This document shows, piece by piece, positions 1 through 8,684 of a stretch of 64,000 bases of DNA; position 1 is the first letter of the stretch, and every line of letters starts with the position of its first letter. The notes beneath the pieces are model-generated. The model was not told where the DNA came from. It was given only the letters and a program-made list of their open reading frames with translations, and ran no database searches. A program made the translations under genes and the position numbers. The stretch comes from Parabacteroides timonensis (GTDB lineage: Bacteria > Bacteroidota > Bacteroidia > Bacteroidales > Tannerellaceae): assembly GCF_900128505.1 (NCBI RefSeq), contig NZ_LT669940.1, positions 716,883 to 780,882 of the forward strand, in the 5' to 3' direction.

Positions 1-111
1 ACGTCATGGATACACCATGGTATTGTTTAGCACTACAAAAATACGGAATGTTTTTGGAATATCAATGTAGGGACTGCTTATCTTAGTTATCATTAAATAG
101 AGCTATTATTG

Positions 112-661
112 CAACAAAAGTTTTTCAAAATAAATCCTTCATTCCTTCATTTGATTAGTTATTTGATTGATTGCCTTGTGCTTGTGGCTGAATGAATTCT
201 GAATAAATGAAGGAAGTATCTTACATTTCTGATTTTTTCATTCATTAATGATACCATCTGATGCCATAAAAAGAGTAAGTATTCACCTACTGGTTGTTAG
301 TTAGCATATTCTATTTTAATGCATAACCGCTTACTTCTTAGTATCATTGTTCTTTCTTTTATCTTATTTGTTATTTATCGAACGCTTGTTTGCCATTTGT
401 CAAACGCTTATTCGACAACTGTGCTACAAGCGTTAGACAGATGGAAAACAAGAACGATCTAATAACTTTCATATTAACAGGTAATTACGCAGGCCATTGT
501 TGCTTACTGCTTAAGCATGTCTCTCTGCCTGAAGGAATAATCTAAAAATAAAGATATTTCCTTCATTTATTCAGAATTCATTCAGTTATAAACACAAGAC
601 GATCAGCTAAATAGTCGGCCAAATGAAGGAATGAAGGATTTATTTTAGAAAACTTTTGTTG
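112..661. repeat. Large foldback element with 111-bp inverted arms
   Basis: Positions 112-222 and 551-661 are near-identical inverted repeats of 111 bp each. The outer ~40 bp match with only a couple of differences, and the inner parts around GAATTCATTC match well too. A second imperfect inverted repeat of 25 bp (385-409 and 428-452, about three mismatches) sits inside the spacer. No coding frame is apparent. The arms contain CCTTCATT direct repeats. It resembles a MITE-like or other mobile non-coding foldback element, but no transposase is present and no target duplication was identified. The rest of 1-858 shows no gene. Confidence 0.75.
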
Positions 662-808
662 AGGAGTTGGGGGAGGTTGCATTCAACTGATAAATACTGA
701 AATATATTATTTCTGTTAAATCAATAAAAGTGAAGAAGAGCGATAAGCAGGCTTATGGATAGATATATCTTAGATTGCAAGGGATGGGTGCAATGAACAT
801 TTTTTTAC

Positions 809-816
809 TATCTTTG
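809..816 (+). promoter_or_regulatory. -7 promoter box for DoxX gene
   Basis: TATCTTTG matches the Bacteroidetes -7 consensus TAnnTTTG and lies 42 bp before the DoxX start codon. No good -33 TTG is seen at the usual 19-21 bp spacing. Confidence 0.5.
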
Positions 817-858
817 TTTTATATATAAGTTATTAATCTTATGTAAAAACTAAATAAT

Positions 859-1299
859 ATGTTGGCGATATACAGATTTTTATTTCCGTCTAAGCCGGAC
901 GGTACAGCTATTTCACTGTTGTTATTGGCATTGCGTATCCTTTTCGGAGGATTGTTGCTATCTCATGGTATCCAGAAATGGACTAACTATACCGAGATGT
1001 CTGCCGTTTTTCCCGATCCGCTGGGCGTAGGTAGCCAGGTTTCGTTAGGGCTTGCTATTTTTGGTGAGTTGGCTTGTTCAATAGGTTTTATTTTTGGTGC
1101 ATTGTATCGATTGGCTATGATCCCGATGATCTTTACCATGTGTATGGCATTCTTCGTTATTCACGGCAATGATGCGTTTGCGGTGAAAGAGTTGGCTTTT
1201 ATTTATTTGGTGGTGTTTATACTGATGTATATCGCCGGGCCCGGTAAGTTCTCGATAGATCGGTTTATCTCGATACCTTTGACGAAGAAAAGACGGTGA
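859..1299 (+). CDS. DoxX family membrane protein
   Basis: This 146-residue protein has four predicted membrane segments (roughly residues 18-38, 62-82, 84-102 and 108-126), as in the DoxX family. The family signature region (LRILFGGLLLSHGIQKW) follows the N-terminal segment. DoxX proteins are small inner-membrane proteins, some tied to quinone or thiosulfate metabolism and to oxidative stress, but the role of most members, this one included, is unknown. It stands alone: a consensus -7 box lies upstream, and a bidirectional terminator separates it from the opposing tRNA-Val genes. The start is the ATG just after the promoter-proximal A-rich leader. Confidence 0.85.
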   Translation: MLAIYRFLFPSKPDGTAISLLLLALRILFGGLLLSHGIQKWTNYTEMSAVFPDPLGVGSQVSLGLAIFGELACSIGFIFGALYRLAMIPMIFTMCMAFFVIHGNDAFAVKELAFIYLVVFILMYIAGPGKFSIDRFISIPLTKKRR

Positions 1300-1311
1300 G
1301 AGTCTATAAAT

Positions 1312-1347
1312 AAAAAAGTCCGTTAATCATTCGACTAACGGACTTTT
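1312..1347. terminator. Bidirectional terminator between DoxX gene and tRNA-Val genes
   Basis: AAAGTCCGTTA pairs with TAACGGACTTT around a ~10-nt loop, with A-tract before and T-tract after, so it can stop transcription from both sides. Confidence 0.8.
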
Positions 1348-1354
1348 CTTTTGG

Positions 1355-1429
1355 TGGGCGTTGACGGATTCGAACCGCCGACCCTCTGCTTGTAAGGCAG
1401 ATGCTCTGAACCAGCTGAGCTAAACGCCC
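1355..1429 (-). tRNA. tRNA-Val (TAC anticodon), copy 3 in transcription order
   Basis: Read on the minus strand, this gives a 75-nt cloverleaf with GGGCGTT acceptor, GGTTCGAATCC T arm and the anticodon loop TTACAAG, so anticodon UAC (valine). Positions 1352-1354 read CCA on the minus strand directly after the discriminator A, so this copy has a templated CCA, unlike the other two. Confidence 0.96.
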
Positions 1430-1458
1430 GATTGAAATCAATTTGGTATAAATCTGAG

Positions 1459-1533
1459 TGGGCGTTGACGGATTCGAACCGCCGACCCTCTGCTTGTAAG
1501 GCAGATGCTCTGAACCAGCTGAGCTAAACGCCC
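1459..1533 (-). tRNA. tRNA-Val (TAC anticodon), copy 2
   Basis: Same 75-nt sequence as the neighbouring copies with anticodon UAC. The base triplet after the discriminator is CTC, so CCA must be added after transcription. Only about 29 bp separate it from the next copy, so the three are probably co-transcribed leftward. Confidence 0.96.
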
Positions 1534-1560
1534 AAGTTGAAATCAATTGGATATGAAAGG

Positions 1561-1635
1561 TGGGCGTTGACGGATTCGAACCGCCGACCCTCTGCTTGTA
1601 AGGCAGATGCTCTGAACCAGCTGAGCTAAACGCCC
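1561..1635 (-). tRNA. tRNA-Val (TAC anticodon), copy 1
   Basis: First of three tandem valine tRNAs in transcription order, 75 nt, anticodon UAC, with no encoded CCA. The tandem repeats gave spurious minus-strand reading frames here, which are not genes. Confidence 0.96.
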
Positions 1636-1774
1636 TTTCATTACTTCAGTAAGTTTTGTACGCCTTATCTCTCTAAAGCGCTGCAAAGATACGGCTTTTT
1701 TTATTACCTCCAAATCTTTCGGCAAAAAAATAGAAAAAAAGTTCATTACTGCCCTTTAGTCTGAAGAAATATAG

Positions 1775-1782
1775 TAACTTTG
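1775..1782 (+). promoter_or_regulatory. -7 promoter box for purB
   Basis: TAACTTTG fits TAnnTTTG, about 85 bp before the purB start. It implies a leader of roughly 80 nt. Confidence 0.55.
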
Positions 1783-1866
1783 CATTCTATATTATTAATG
1801 TACATGAAGTAATCGATATCGTTGGCATATCGCCCGAACACTCAGGGTTATAGGTGTATAAACTAA

Positions 1867-3216
1867 ATGAATATGATATTTTCGACACTAACTGCCATAT
1901 CTCCCGTTGATGGGCGATATAGAAATAAAGCCGAAAACCTGGCGGCTTACTTCTCAGAGTATGCACTTATCAAGTATAGAGTGCAGGTAGAGATAGAGTA
2001 TTTTATTACTCTTGCTGAGTTCCTTCCACAGTTGAATAGCCTTGCTACTGTGGAAAATAAGGAAGCATTGCGTAAAATTTACCAGGAATTCTCTATAGAA
2101 GATGCAACACGTATCAAGGAGATCGAGAGCGTAACCAACCATGACGTAAAAGCTGTAGAATATTTTATCAAAGAAAAATTTGACCTGCTGGGTTTACAGG
2201 ATTATAAAGAATTTATCCATTTCGGATTGACGTCGCAGGATATTAATAATACCTCTGTGCCTTTGTCTATCAAAGATGCGTTGAATGAAGTTTATTATCC
2301 GGGTATACAGGAAGTGATAGACATGCTGAAGAAGTATGCCGAAGATTGGAGCAACGTTTCCATGCTGGCCAAGACACACGGACAACCCGCTTCTCCTACT
2401 CGTTTGGGAAAAGAGATTATGGTGTTTGTTTATCGTCTGGAACAGCAGGTGACTTTGTTGAAATCTATTCCCGTATCTGCTAAGTTCGGCGGTGCAACCG
2501 GAAACTTTAATGCACACCATGTGGCGTATCCGTCATACGACTGGAGAGCTTTCGGTAATAAGTTTGTGAATGAAGTGCTGGGACTGAGCCGTGAGGAATG
2601 GACTACACAGATTTCGAACTATGATAATCTGGCAGCTATTTTCGACGGTCTGAAACGTGTGAACACGATACTGATCGACCTGAACCGTGACTTCTGGCAG
2701 TATATCTCTATGGAGTATTTCAAACAGAAGATCAAGGCTGGCGAAGTCGGTTCGTCTGCAATGCCTCATAAGGTGAACCCCATTGATTTTGAAAATGCGG
2801 AAGGTAACCTGGGTATGGCAAATGCAATACTGGAACACTTGGCTACCAAATTGCCTATTTCTCGTTTGCAGCGGGATTTAACAGACTCTACCGTATTGCG
2901 TAACGTAGGTGTGCCTTTGGCTCATATCGAGATCGCATTCAAAAGCTTAACAAAAGGGCTGGGTAAACTGTTATTAAATGAGAGCGCCTTGTATCGGGAT
3001 TTAGATCATTGCTGGGCGGTAGTTGCGGAAGGTATCCAGACGATATTACGTCGCGAAGGATATCCGAAACCTTACGAAGCCTTGAAAGCCTTAACCCGTA
3101 CAAATGAAGGAATCACTGAAAAATCAATCAGTGACTTTATTGAAACGCTGCAGGTTAGTGATGCAGTAAAAGCAGAATTAAAGGCGATTACGCCGCATAA
3201 TTATACAGGTATTTAG
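1867..3216 (+). CDS. purB: Adenylosuccinate lyase
   Basis: PurB catalyses two fumarate-releasing steps of purine synthesis: SAICAR to AICAR, and adenylosuccinate to AMP. The 449 residues match the long (E. coli-like) form of the family. It opens with the typical LTAISPVDGRY and carries the fumarate lyase signature GSSAMPHKVNP near residue 295, whose flexible loop holds the catalytic serine. TSQDINNT near residue 122 belongs to a conserved active-site region. Two ATG codons (1867 and 1873) are possible starts and the choice changes only two residues. It is transcribed from its own -7 box and followed by the pseudouridine synthase gene after about 60 bp. Confidence 0.97.
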   Translation: MNMIFSTLTAISPVDGRYRNKAENLAAYFSEYALIKYRVQVEIEYFITLAEFLPQLNSLATVENKEALRKIYQEFSIEDATRIKEIESVTNHDVKAVEYFIKEKFDLLGLQDYKEFIHFGLTSQDINNTSVPLSIKDALNEVYYPGIQEVIDMLKKYAEDWSNVSMLAKTHGQPASPTRLGKEIMVFVYRLEQQVTLLKSIPVSAKFGGATGNFNAHHVAYPSYDWRAFGNKFVNEVLGLSREEWTTQISNYDNLAAIFDGLKRVNTILIDLNRDFWQYISMEYFKQKIKAGEVGSSAMPHKVNPIDFENAEGNLGMANAILEHLATKLPISRLQRDLTDSTVLRNVGVPLAHIEIAFKSLTKGLGKLLLNESALYRDLDHCWAVVAEGIQTILRREGYPKPYEALKALTRTNEGITEKSISDFIETLQVSDAVKAELKAITPHNYTGI

Positions 3217-3275
3217 TGTGAGAATCAACGTAGCCGTGAGGTTACCAATTAATTAATTATTATTAATTTACAACA

Positions 3276-4802
3276 ATGAGCACAGAAGAAAGAGAAGAAT
3301 CTCAACCGCGTCCTAGAAAGGTGATACCAAGTATCAGACGGGAAAACACAGATCAGGAAGGTGAAAGAAAACCTTACAATCAAGGTTACAACAGACCTGA
3401 GGGAAACAACTATGAACGGAGACCATATAACCGCCCTAGCCGGGATGACCGCGGTGGTTATAATTCTTATGGTGATAACCGCTCATCTTACGGAGACCGC
3501 CCGAGCCGTCCCCGTACGTATGACAATCGCGAAGGTGGTGGTTATAACAGCAGACCTTCTTACAACAACCGCGACAATAATCGGGGTGGTTACAGCAATA
3601 ACCGTGAAGGAGGTTATAACTCAAATCGTGAAGGTGGTTACAATTCTAACCGTGAAGGCGGATACAACCGTCCTTCTTATGGCAACAATCGCCCCTCTTA
3701 TGGTAACAATGATCGTTCTTATGGAAACAACGATCGTTCGTATGGTGGTGGCGGTGGTTTCAACCGTCCTTCTCGTCCTAACTATGACGAAAGACCGGGC
3801 AGAGCCTATTCCGCTTCTCCGGAAGGAGATGCAACCGGCGACGGAATGAAGAAAAGAAGACCCAGAGTAGGTGATACTCGTGTCAACTCTTACGACTCTC
3901 GCGATAATCGCGGTGGCGGCAGACCTTCATACGGTAACAATAATCGCGGTGGCGGATATGGTAACAATGGCGGTGGATACGGAAACAGACGTCCGCAACA
4001 ACGCCGTACAAACGATTACAACCCGAATGCCAAGTACAACTTCCAGAAACAATTGAAGTATAAAGAAGTATTGGCTGACCCTAACGAACCGATCCGTCTG
4101 AACAAATTCTTGTCGAATGCAGGTGTTTGTTCACGTCGTGAAGCTGACGAATTTATTACAGCAGGTGCTGTGAAAGTAAATGATGTAGTGGTAACTGAAC
4201 TGGGTACTAAAATTACCCGTCAGGATAAGGTTGAATTCAACGATAAACCGGTGCAGATCGAAAGCAAGGTATATATCGTACTGAACAAACCGAAAAACTG
4301 CGTAACTACATCCGACGATCCTCAGGAACGTCTTACCGTTATGGATCTGGTGAAGAATGCTTGCCAGGAACGTATCTATCCGGTAGGTCGTCTTGACCGT
4401 AACACAACCGGTGTATTGCTTCTTACTAATGATGGCGACCTGGCTTCAAAGCTGACTCACCCGTCATTCAAGAAAAAGAAGATCTATCACGTTTGGTTGG
4501 ATAAGAACGTTTCTATCGAAGACATGGAAAAGATTGCTAACGGATTGGAACTGGAAGACGGCGAAATCCATGCAGATGCAATCAGCTATGCCAGCGAAGA
4601 CGACAAGAGCCAGGTGGGTATCGAAATCCACTCGGGACGTAACCGTATCGTACGTCGTATTTTCGAATCACTGGGATACCATGTAACGAAGCTGGATCGT
4701 GTATACTTTGCCGGACTGACCAAAAAGATGCTCGGACGTGGAAAATGGCGTTACCTGAACGAACGTGAGGTGAACGCACTCCGAATGGGCGCTTTTGAAT
4801 AA
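3276..4802 (+). CDS. rluB: rRNA pseudouridine synthase (RsuA/RluB family) with long disordered N-terminus
   Basis: The C-terminal half is a complete RsuA/RluB enzyme that isomerises a uridine in rRNA to pseudouridine. An S4 RNA-binding domain starts near residue 271 (IRLNKFLSNAGVCSRREAD), and the catalytic motif GRLDRNTTG lies near residues 370-378 with the active aspartate. About 265 residues in front are low complexity, rich in Gly, Asn, Arg, Tyr and Ser, with tandem units such as NREGGYNS and NNDRSYG. This tail resembles RGG-type RNA-binding or condensate-forming regions. Family members elsewhere are usually ~240-300 residues, so the tail nearly doubles the protein. RluB is the closest named member; the target base cannot be read from sequence. 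Confidence 0.9.
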   Translation: MSTEEREESQPRPRKVIPSIRRENTDQEGERKPYNQGYNRPEGNNYERRPYNRPSRDDRGGYNSYGDNRSSYGDRPSRPRTYDNREGGGYNSRPSYNNRDNNRGGYSNNREGGYNSNREGGYNSNREGGYNRPSYGNNRPSYGNNDRSYGNNDRSYGGGGGFNRPSRPNYDERPGRAYSASPEGDATGDGMKKRRPRVGDTRVNSYDSRDNRGGGRPSYGNNNRGGGYGNNGGGYGNRRPQQRRTNDYNPNAKYNFQKQLKYKEVLADPNEPIRLNKFLSNAGVCSRREADEFITAGAVKVNDVVVTELGTKITRQDKVEFNDKPVQIESKVYIVLNKPKNCVTTSDDPQERLTVMDLVKNACQERIYPVGRLDRNTTGVLLLTNDGDLASKLTHPSFKKKKIYHVWLDKNVSIEDMEKIANGLELEDGEIHADAISYASEDDKSQVGIEIHSGRNRIVRRIFESLGYHVTKLDRVYFAGLTKKMLGRGKWRYLNEREVNALRMGAFE

Positions 4803-4811
4803 TACGAAGAT

Positions 4812-4840
4812 TAGCCGGTAGTCAATACCGGCTATCTTGT
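4812..4840 (+). terminator. Terminator after pseudouridine synthase gene
   Basis: TAGCCGGTA pairs with TACCGGCTA around a five-base loop, followed by a short T-rich stretch (TCTTGTTTTG). It may only attenuate read-through into asnS, which starts 30 bp later. Confidence 0.6.
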
Positions 4841-4869
4841 TTTGATTATCTAAGAATAAACATATAAAC

Positions 4870-6276
4870 ATGGAAACAATTACTAGAACAAAAATTGTAG
4901 ATGTACTGAAGAGTGAAGCTTACGGTACAACCGTTAACGTGAAAGGATGGGTACGTACCCGTCGTGGTAGTAAACAGGTTAGCTTTATTGCGCTGAATGA
5001 CGGTTCTACAATAAATAATGTTCAGATCGTTGTGGATGTGGAAAAACTGGGTGAAGAGTATCTGAAACCCATTACTACCGGTGCTTGTATCAGTGTGAAC
5101 GGCGAACTGGTTAAATCTCAGGGACAGGGACAAAATGTAGAGATCCAGGCTACTGAAATTCAGATTTACGGTACGGCCGATCCTGCTACCTATCCGTTGC
5201 AGAAGAAAGGACACTCGTTGGAGTTCCTGCGTGAGATAGCTCATTTACGTCCGCGTACCAATACGTTTGGTGCCGTGTTCCGTATCCGTCATAATATGGC
5301 GATCGCTATCCACAAGTTCTTTCATGAAAGAGGTTTCTTCTATTTCCATACTCCGATCATTACTGCTTCAGATTGTGAAGGAGCCGGACAGATGTTCCAG
5401 GTAACGACAATGAATCTGTATGACCTGAAGAAAGATGAAAATGGTTCTATCATTTATGACGACGATTTCTTCGGCAAACAGGCAAGTCTGACAGTGTCAG
5501 GACAGTTGGAAGGTGAATTGGCTGCCATGTCTTTAGGTTCTATCTATACGTTCGGACCGACATTCCGTGCTGAAAACTCCAATACTCCACGCCACCTGGC
5601 CGAGTTCTGGATGATCGAACCGGAAGTTGCCTTCAACGAGATCGAAGAGAATATGCAGCTGGCTGAAGACTTTATCAAATATTGTATACAATGGGCTTTG
5701 GATAACTGTATGGACGATATCCAGTTCCTGAACAATATGTTTGATAAGGAACTGATAAAACGTCTGCAATTCGTCCTGAAACATAACTTTATCCGTCTGC
5801 CTTATACGGAAGGTGTCAAGATCCTGGAAGAAGCAGTGGCTAAAGGGCATAAGTTCGAATTCCCGATCTATTGGGGAGCCGACCTTGCTTCAGAACACGA
5901 ACGTTATTTGGTGGAAGAGCACTTTAAATGTCCTGTTATTCTGACTGACTATCCGAAAGAAATCAAATCTTTCTATATGAAGCAGAATGAAGATGGAAAG
6001 ACGGTACGTGCTATGGACGTATTGTTCCCCAAGATCGGAGAGATTATCGGTGGTTCACAACGTGAAGAGGATTATGAAAAACTGGCAAGACGTGCTTCAG
6101 AAATGGGTGTGCCTGAAAAGGATATCTGGTGGTATATGGATACCCGTCGTTTTGGTACAGCACCTCATTCCGGCTTTGGTCTGGGATTTGAACGTCTGTT
6201 GTTATTCGTTACGGGTATGACGAATATTCGCGACGTAATTCCTTTCCCGAGAACTCCGAATAATGCAGAGTTTTAA
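4870..6276 (+). CDS. asnS: Asparaginyl-tRNA synthetase
   Basis: AsnRS charges tRNA-Asn with asparagine. The 468-residue protein has an N-terminal OB-fold anticodon-binding domain (about residues 15-105, including VKGWVRTRRGSK) and a class II catalytic core. Motif 2 is FRAENSNTPRHLAEFWMIEPE (shown by its FRAE...RHLAEF positions near residue 235), and motif 3 is GFGLGFERLL near residue 440. Length and motifs are normal for the bacterial enzyme. It sits 67 bp after the pseudouridine synthase gene with a hairpin between, and ends at a strong bidirectional terminator facing the lrp-type gene. Confidence 0.97.
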   Translation: METITRTKIVDVLKSEAYGTTVNVKGWVRTRRGSKQVSFIALNDGSTINNVQIVVDVEKLGEEYLKPITTGACISVNGELVKSQGQGQNVEIQATEIQIYGTADPATYPLQKKGHSLEFLREIAHLRPRTNTFGAVFRIRHNMAIAIHKFFHERGFFYFHTPIITASDCEGAGQMFQVTTMNLYDLKKDENGSIIYDDDFFGKQASLTVSGQLEGELAAMSLGSIYTFGPTFRAENSNTPRHLAEFWMIEPEVAFNEIEENMQLAEDFIKYCIQWALDNCMDDIQFLNNMFDKELIKRLQFVLKHNFIRLPYTEGVKILEEAVAKGHKFEFPIYWGADLASEHERYLVEEHFKCPVILTDYPKEIKSFYMKQNEDGKTVRAMDVLFPKIGEIIGGSQREEDYEKLARRASEMGVPEKDIWWYMDTRRFGTAPHSGFGLGFERLLLFVTGMTNIRDVIPFPRTPNNAEF

Positions 6277-6314
6277 TAAAATATCCCTGCTTTAGGGCGG
6301 GGAGTTTTCAATAA

Positions 6315-6348
6315 TAAAAAAGGACTTTCATCGAAAAGTCCTTTTTTA
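6315..6348. terminator. Bidirectional terminator between asnS and lrp-like gene
   Basis: AGGACTTT pairs with AAAGTCCT, with runs of A before and T after. The two genes converge here. Confidence 0.85.
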
Positions 6349-6352
6349 TTTA

Positions 6353-6823
6353 TTATTCGTCATCCAGATCAATCGGAATTTGTCTCTTGAACGCTTCTTT
6401 GAAAGAGATCAGCGATTCTGTACGAGCTAATCCTAGCGGCTGAAGTTTATTGTGGATGATATTCAGTAAATGCTGATTGTTTTTTGCGTATATTTTGATG
6501 AACAGGTCATATTGTCCCGTGGTGTAATGGCATTCCACTACTTCCGGAATCTTCTTTAATGCCTCTGTAACTGTAGGGAATTGCCCCGGTGATTTCAGGA
6601 ATAATCCCATATAAGCGCAAGTCTCATATCCGACTTTAGTATTATCGACGATAAACTCGGAACCTTTGATGACCCCCAGATTTGTAAGTTTCTGAATTCT
6701 CTGGTGTATGGCTGCTCCTGATACATTACATTCTCTGGCTACTTCCAGAAAAGGCATTCGGGCATTCCCTATGATCAGTTTTAATATTTTTTCATCCAAT
6801 TCATCAAGTTGATGGTGTGCCAT
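6353..6823 (-). CDS. Lrp/AsnC family transcriptional regulator
   Basis: This 156-residue protein has the standard Lrp/AsnC layout: an N-terminal helix-turn-helix (about residues 9-60, with LDEKILKLIIGNAR and the recognition part VSGAAIHQRIQKL), then a RAM ligand-binding and oligomerisation domain with the characteristic YDLFIKIYAKN. Members sense amino acids or related small molecules and act as dimers or octamers. Convergence with asnS does not by itself make it an AsnC that responds to asparagine. The gene has its own TATATTTG -7 box (6873-6880, minus strand) about 50 bp upstream of the start. The effector cannot be predicted. Confidence 0.92.
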   Translation of the reverse strand: MAHHQLDELDEKILKLIIGNARMPFLEVARECNVSGAAIHQRIQKLTNLGVIKGSEFIVDNTKVGYETCAYMGLFLKSPGQFPTVTEALKKIPEVVECHYTTGQYDLFIKIYAKNNQHLLNIIHNKLQPLGLARTESLISFKEAFKRQIPIDLDDE

Positions 6824-6872
6824 AATTTCTGTATATTTGTATTTCTGTTATTCTGTATGTTACATTTAAATA

Positions 6873-6880
6873 CAAATATA
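6873..6880 (-). promoter_or_regulatory. -7 promoter box for Lrp-like gene
   Basis: On the minus strand this reads TATATTTG, matching TAnnTTTG, upstream of the regulator start codon. Confidence 0.5.
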
Positions 6881-6968
6881 GTCAAACTATAATGATTAGA
6901 TGCTATAATTCGTCCAATTATTTTATTTCGTAAGTTTTCTTTTATTAATCAATCAATATTATAAGAGT

Positions 6969-7517
6969 ATGAGTTTAAGTGCGGTAATCGAATGCAGGCC
7001 GGTAAAAGATTTTTCCGATCCTTTGTTGGATAAAGTAGAAAAGACATATAACGATTCCTTTCCGGAAGCCGAACGACGGGTATTTTCACTGGTGAAAGAA
7101 CTGGTAAAGGGAGAGCCCCGTTTTACTGTATATACATTGTTCAGGAACGGAGTTTATGCGGGTTTTATTACTGCCTGGCAATTTGAGTCTTTTGCTTATG
7201 TGGAGCATTTTGCAATCGATGAGTCGGCGCGTAACGGTGGGATAGGCGCAGAGGCCATGAAACTGTTTATGGCCTTGTGTGACGTTCCTGTGATATTGGA
7301 GGTGGAAATACCTTCCGAAGAGATGAGTAAACGCAGAATAGGCTTCTATGAACGTTTGGGATATGTTCTGGATAATCATGTCTATTACCAGCCACCTTAT
7401 CGTCAGGGAGAAGAGTTTCTGGAAATGCGCTTGATGTCTTATGGCAATATTGACCTGCAACAATCTTTTGAGGAGGTAAAAGGTTGTATTCACCGTCATG
7501 TATATGGTGTCAAATAG
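6969..7517 (+). CDS. GNAT family N-acetyltransferase
   Basis: A 182-residue GNAT-fold protein. The acetyl-CoA pyrophosphate-binding motif A is visible as VEHFAIDESARNGGIGAEAM around residues 77-96 (R-x-x-G-x-G/A type), followed by a strand with VILEVEIP and the RRIGFYERLGY segment typical of motif B. The substrate is unknown; relatives acetylate amines or protein N-termini. It is transcribed divergently from the Lrp-type regulator across a ~145-bp spacer, which raises the possibility, not shown by sequence, that the regulator controls it. A terminator follows closely. Confidence 0.85.
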   Translation: MSLSAVIECRPVKDFSDPLLDKVEKTYNDSFPEAERRVFSLVKELVKGEPRFTVYTLFRNGVYAGFITAWQFESFAYVEHFAIDESARNGGIGAEAMKLFMALCDVPVILEVEIPSEEMSKRRIGFYERLGYVLDNHVYYQPPYRQGEEFLEMRLMSYGNIDLQQSFEEVKGCIHRHVYGVK

Positions 7518-7534
7518 ATTCGGTTTTTATCCCA

Positions 7535-7572
7535 ATAAAAAAGGCAGAACTTTTAGTCCTGCCTTTTTCTTT
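7535..7572. terminator. Terminator between GNAT gene and exbD operon
   Basis: AAAAAGGCAG pairs with CTGCCTTTTT around a short loop with one internal mismatch. The A and T tracts make it bidirectional between convergent genes. Confidence 0.8.
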
Positions 7573-7585
7573 ATTCTAGAATTAA

Positions 7586-8053
7586 TTAATCCACCTTTTG
7601 TCTTGCAGAATAACTAATCTTTAATGCGTATGCTTCACGAAGCGCCTGTTTTACGTCTGTAATAACACCCATCTTGGTTTCTTTATCTGCCTTGATGGAT
7701 ACAGTCATAAACGGCTGGTCTTCCTCTTTCATACTTGACTTTTCCTGAGCGATGTAATCTTGAATCTCATCAACGTCTGCGATCTGATCGTTCAGCTGCA
7801 GACGAGTTTCAGAACCCATTTTTGCTCTCAGTTCCTGAGTCGGCTTACCAACATAAATGAATGTTACCAACGATTTCTTTTCCAACTTCTGAAGCTCTGT
7901 AGCCTGAGGAGCCTGGAATACAACCTTTAAAGTAACTTCACGCATAGATGTTACCATCATGATGAAGAACAAGAAGGCAAATACCAAGTCAGGTAATGAT
8001 GAGGTATTTAATTCGGGCATTTCTCTTCCGCCCGCTTTACTAAATTTTCCCAT
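7586..8053 (-). CDS. exbD: ExbD/TolR biopolymer transport protein (second copy)
   Basis: This 155-residue protein has a short cytoplasmic N-terminus and one membrane helix near residues 18-38 with the conserved Asp (LPDLVFAFLFFIMM). The rest is periplasmic. ExbD, with ExbB, forms a proton-driven motor that energises TonB and hence outer-membrane receptors. It is the last gene of exbB - membrane protein - exbD - exbD, and its ATG overlaps the stop codon of the preceding exbD by one base (TAATG), so the two are translationally coupled. Paired, diverged ExbD copies are common in Bacteroidetes. Confidence 0.92.
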   Translation of the reverse strand: MGKFSKAGGREMPELNTSSLPDLVFAFLFFIMMVTSMREVTLKVVFQAPQATELQKLEKKSLVTFIYVGKPTQELRAKMGSETRLQLNDQIADVDEIQDYIAQEKSSMKEEDQPFMTVSIKADKETKMGVITDVKQALREAYALKISYSARQKVD

Positions 8054-8646
8054 TACTTTTTGTCTCCATAATTTTTAGGTTCTGCTTCTGATATCTTTTG
8101 CGGATAAATCATCTGCACAGCCTTTTGTTGTTCATCTTCCAAATCAGCAAACGCTTTACCGAATTTCTTTCTGGAAACATCGTCTCTCAGTTCGTTATAA
8201 GCTTTTGCCAATTCATTCTGGACATCAATATAAGCTTGATATTCGGTACCACGGTCATTCATCAATGAAATAACGTGATTTTTTGTTACCATCATTTTAC
8301 CGTAGAACGGTACATCGACTTCAGTCTTTTCAGGCTTATGTTCGTCATTGTAAGGGTTCTCAATGAACTCTTTAACCTTGTCTTTCAATTGCTTAATATC
8401 GATGAACTGGTTGTCGCAGAGAATTTGGTTATTACTGTTGATCAGTACAACCAGGATGTTTCTCTTTTTAATATCCATTTCATCGTTTTTCTTCTGGTCT
8501 TTGGGTACAGGCGGCGGTAAACGTCTTGCCAAACCTTTATCTGTATCCATTGAGGTAGTAATAAGGAAGAAGATAAGCAACATGAAAGCAATATCGGCTG
8601 AAGAAGTCGCATTCATTGCGGGCACTTTTCTTTTTTTTCTTCCCAT
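8053..8646 (-). CDS. exbD: ExbD/TolR biopolymer transport protein (first copy)
   Basis: 197 residues with a basic N-terminus (MGRKKRKVPAMNATSSADIA), a single membrane helix near residues 18-37 and the conserved membrane Asp in SADIAFML. The periplasmic domain is longer than in the second ExbD and has an extra charged C-terminal extension, so the two are not recent duplicates. Together they may form a heteromeric ExbD set with ExbB. The gene is 38 bp downstream of the four-helix membrane protein in the same operon. Confidence 0.92.
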   Translation of the reverse strand: MGRKKRKVPAMNATSSADIAFMLLIFFLITTSMDTDKGLARRLPPPVPKDQKKNDEMDIKKRNILVVLINSNNQILCDNQFIDIKQLKDKVKEFIENPYNDEHKPEKTEVDVPFYGKMMVTKNHVISLMNDRGTEYQAYIDVQNELAKAYNELRDDVSRKKFGKAFADLEDEQQKAVQMIYPQKISEAEPKNYGDKK

Positions 8647-8684
8647 ATCGCTTGAATTGTTTTATATCGTATTTCTTATTACTA

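Noticed and set aside
1304..1746. Minus-strand open frames over the tRNA-Val array
   Set aside because: They consist of translated tRNA repeats and their spacers.
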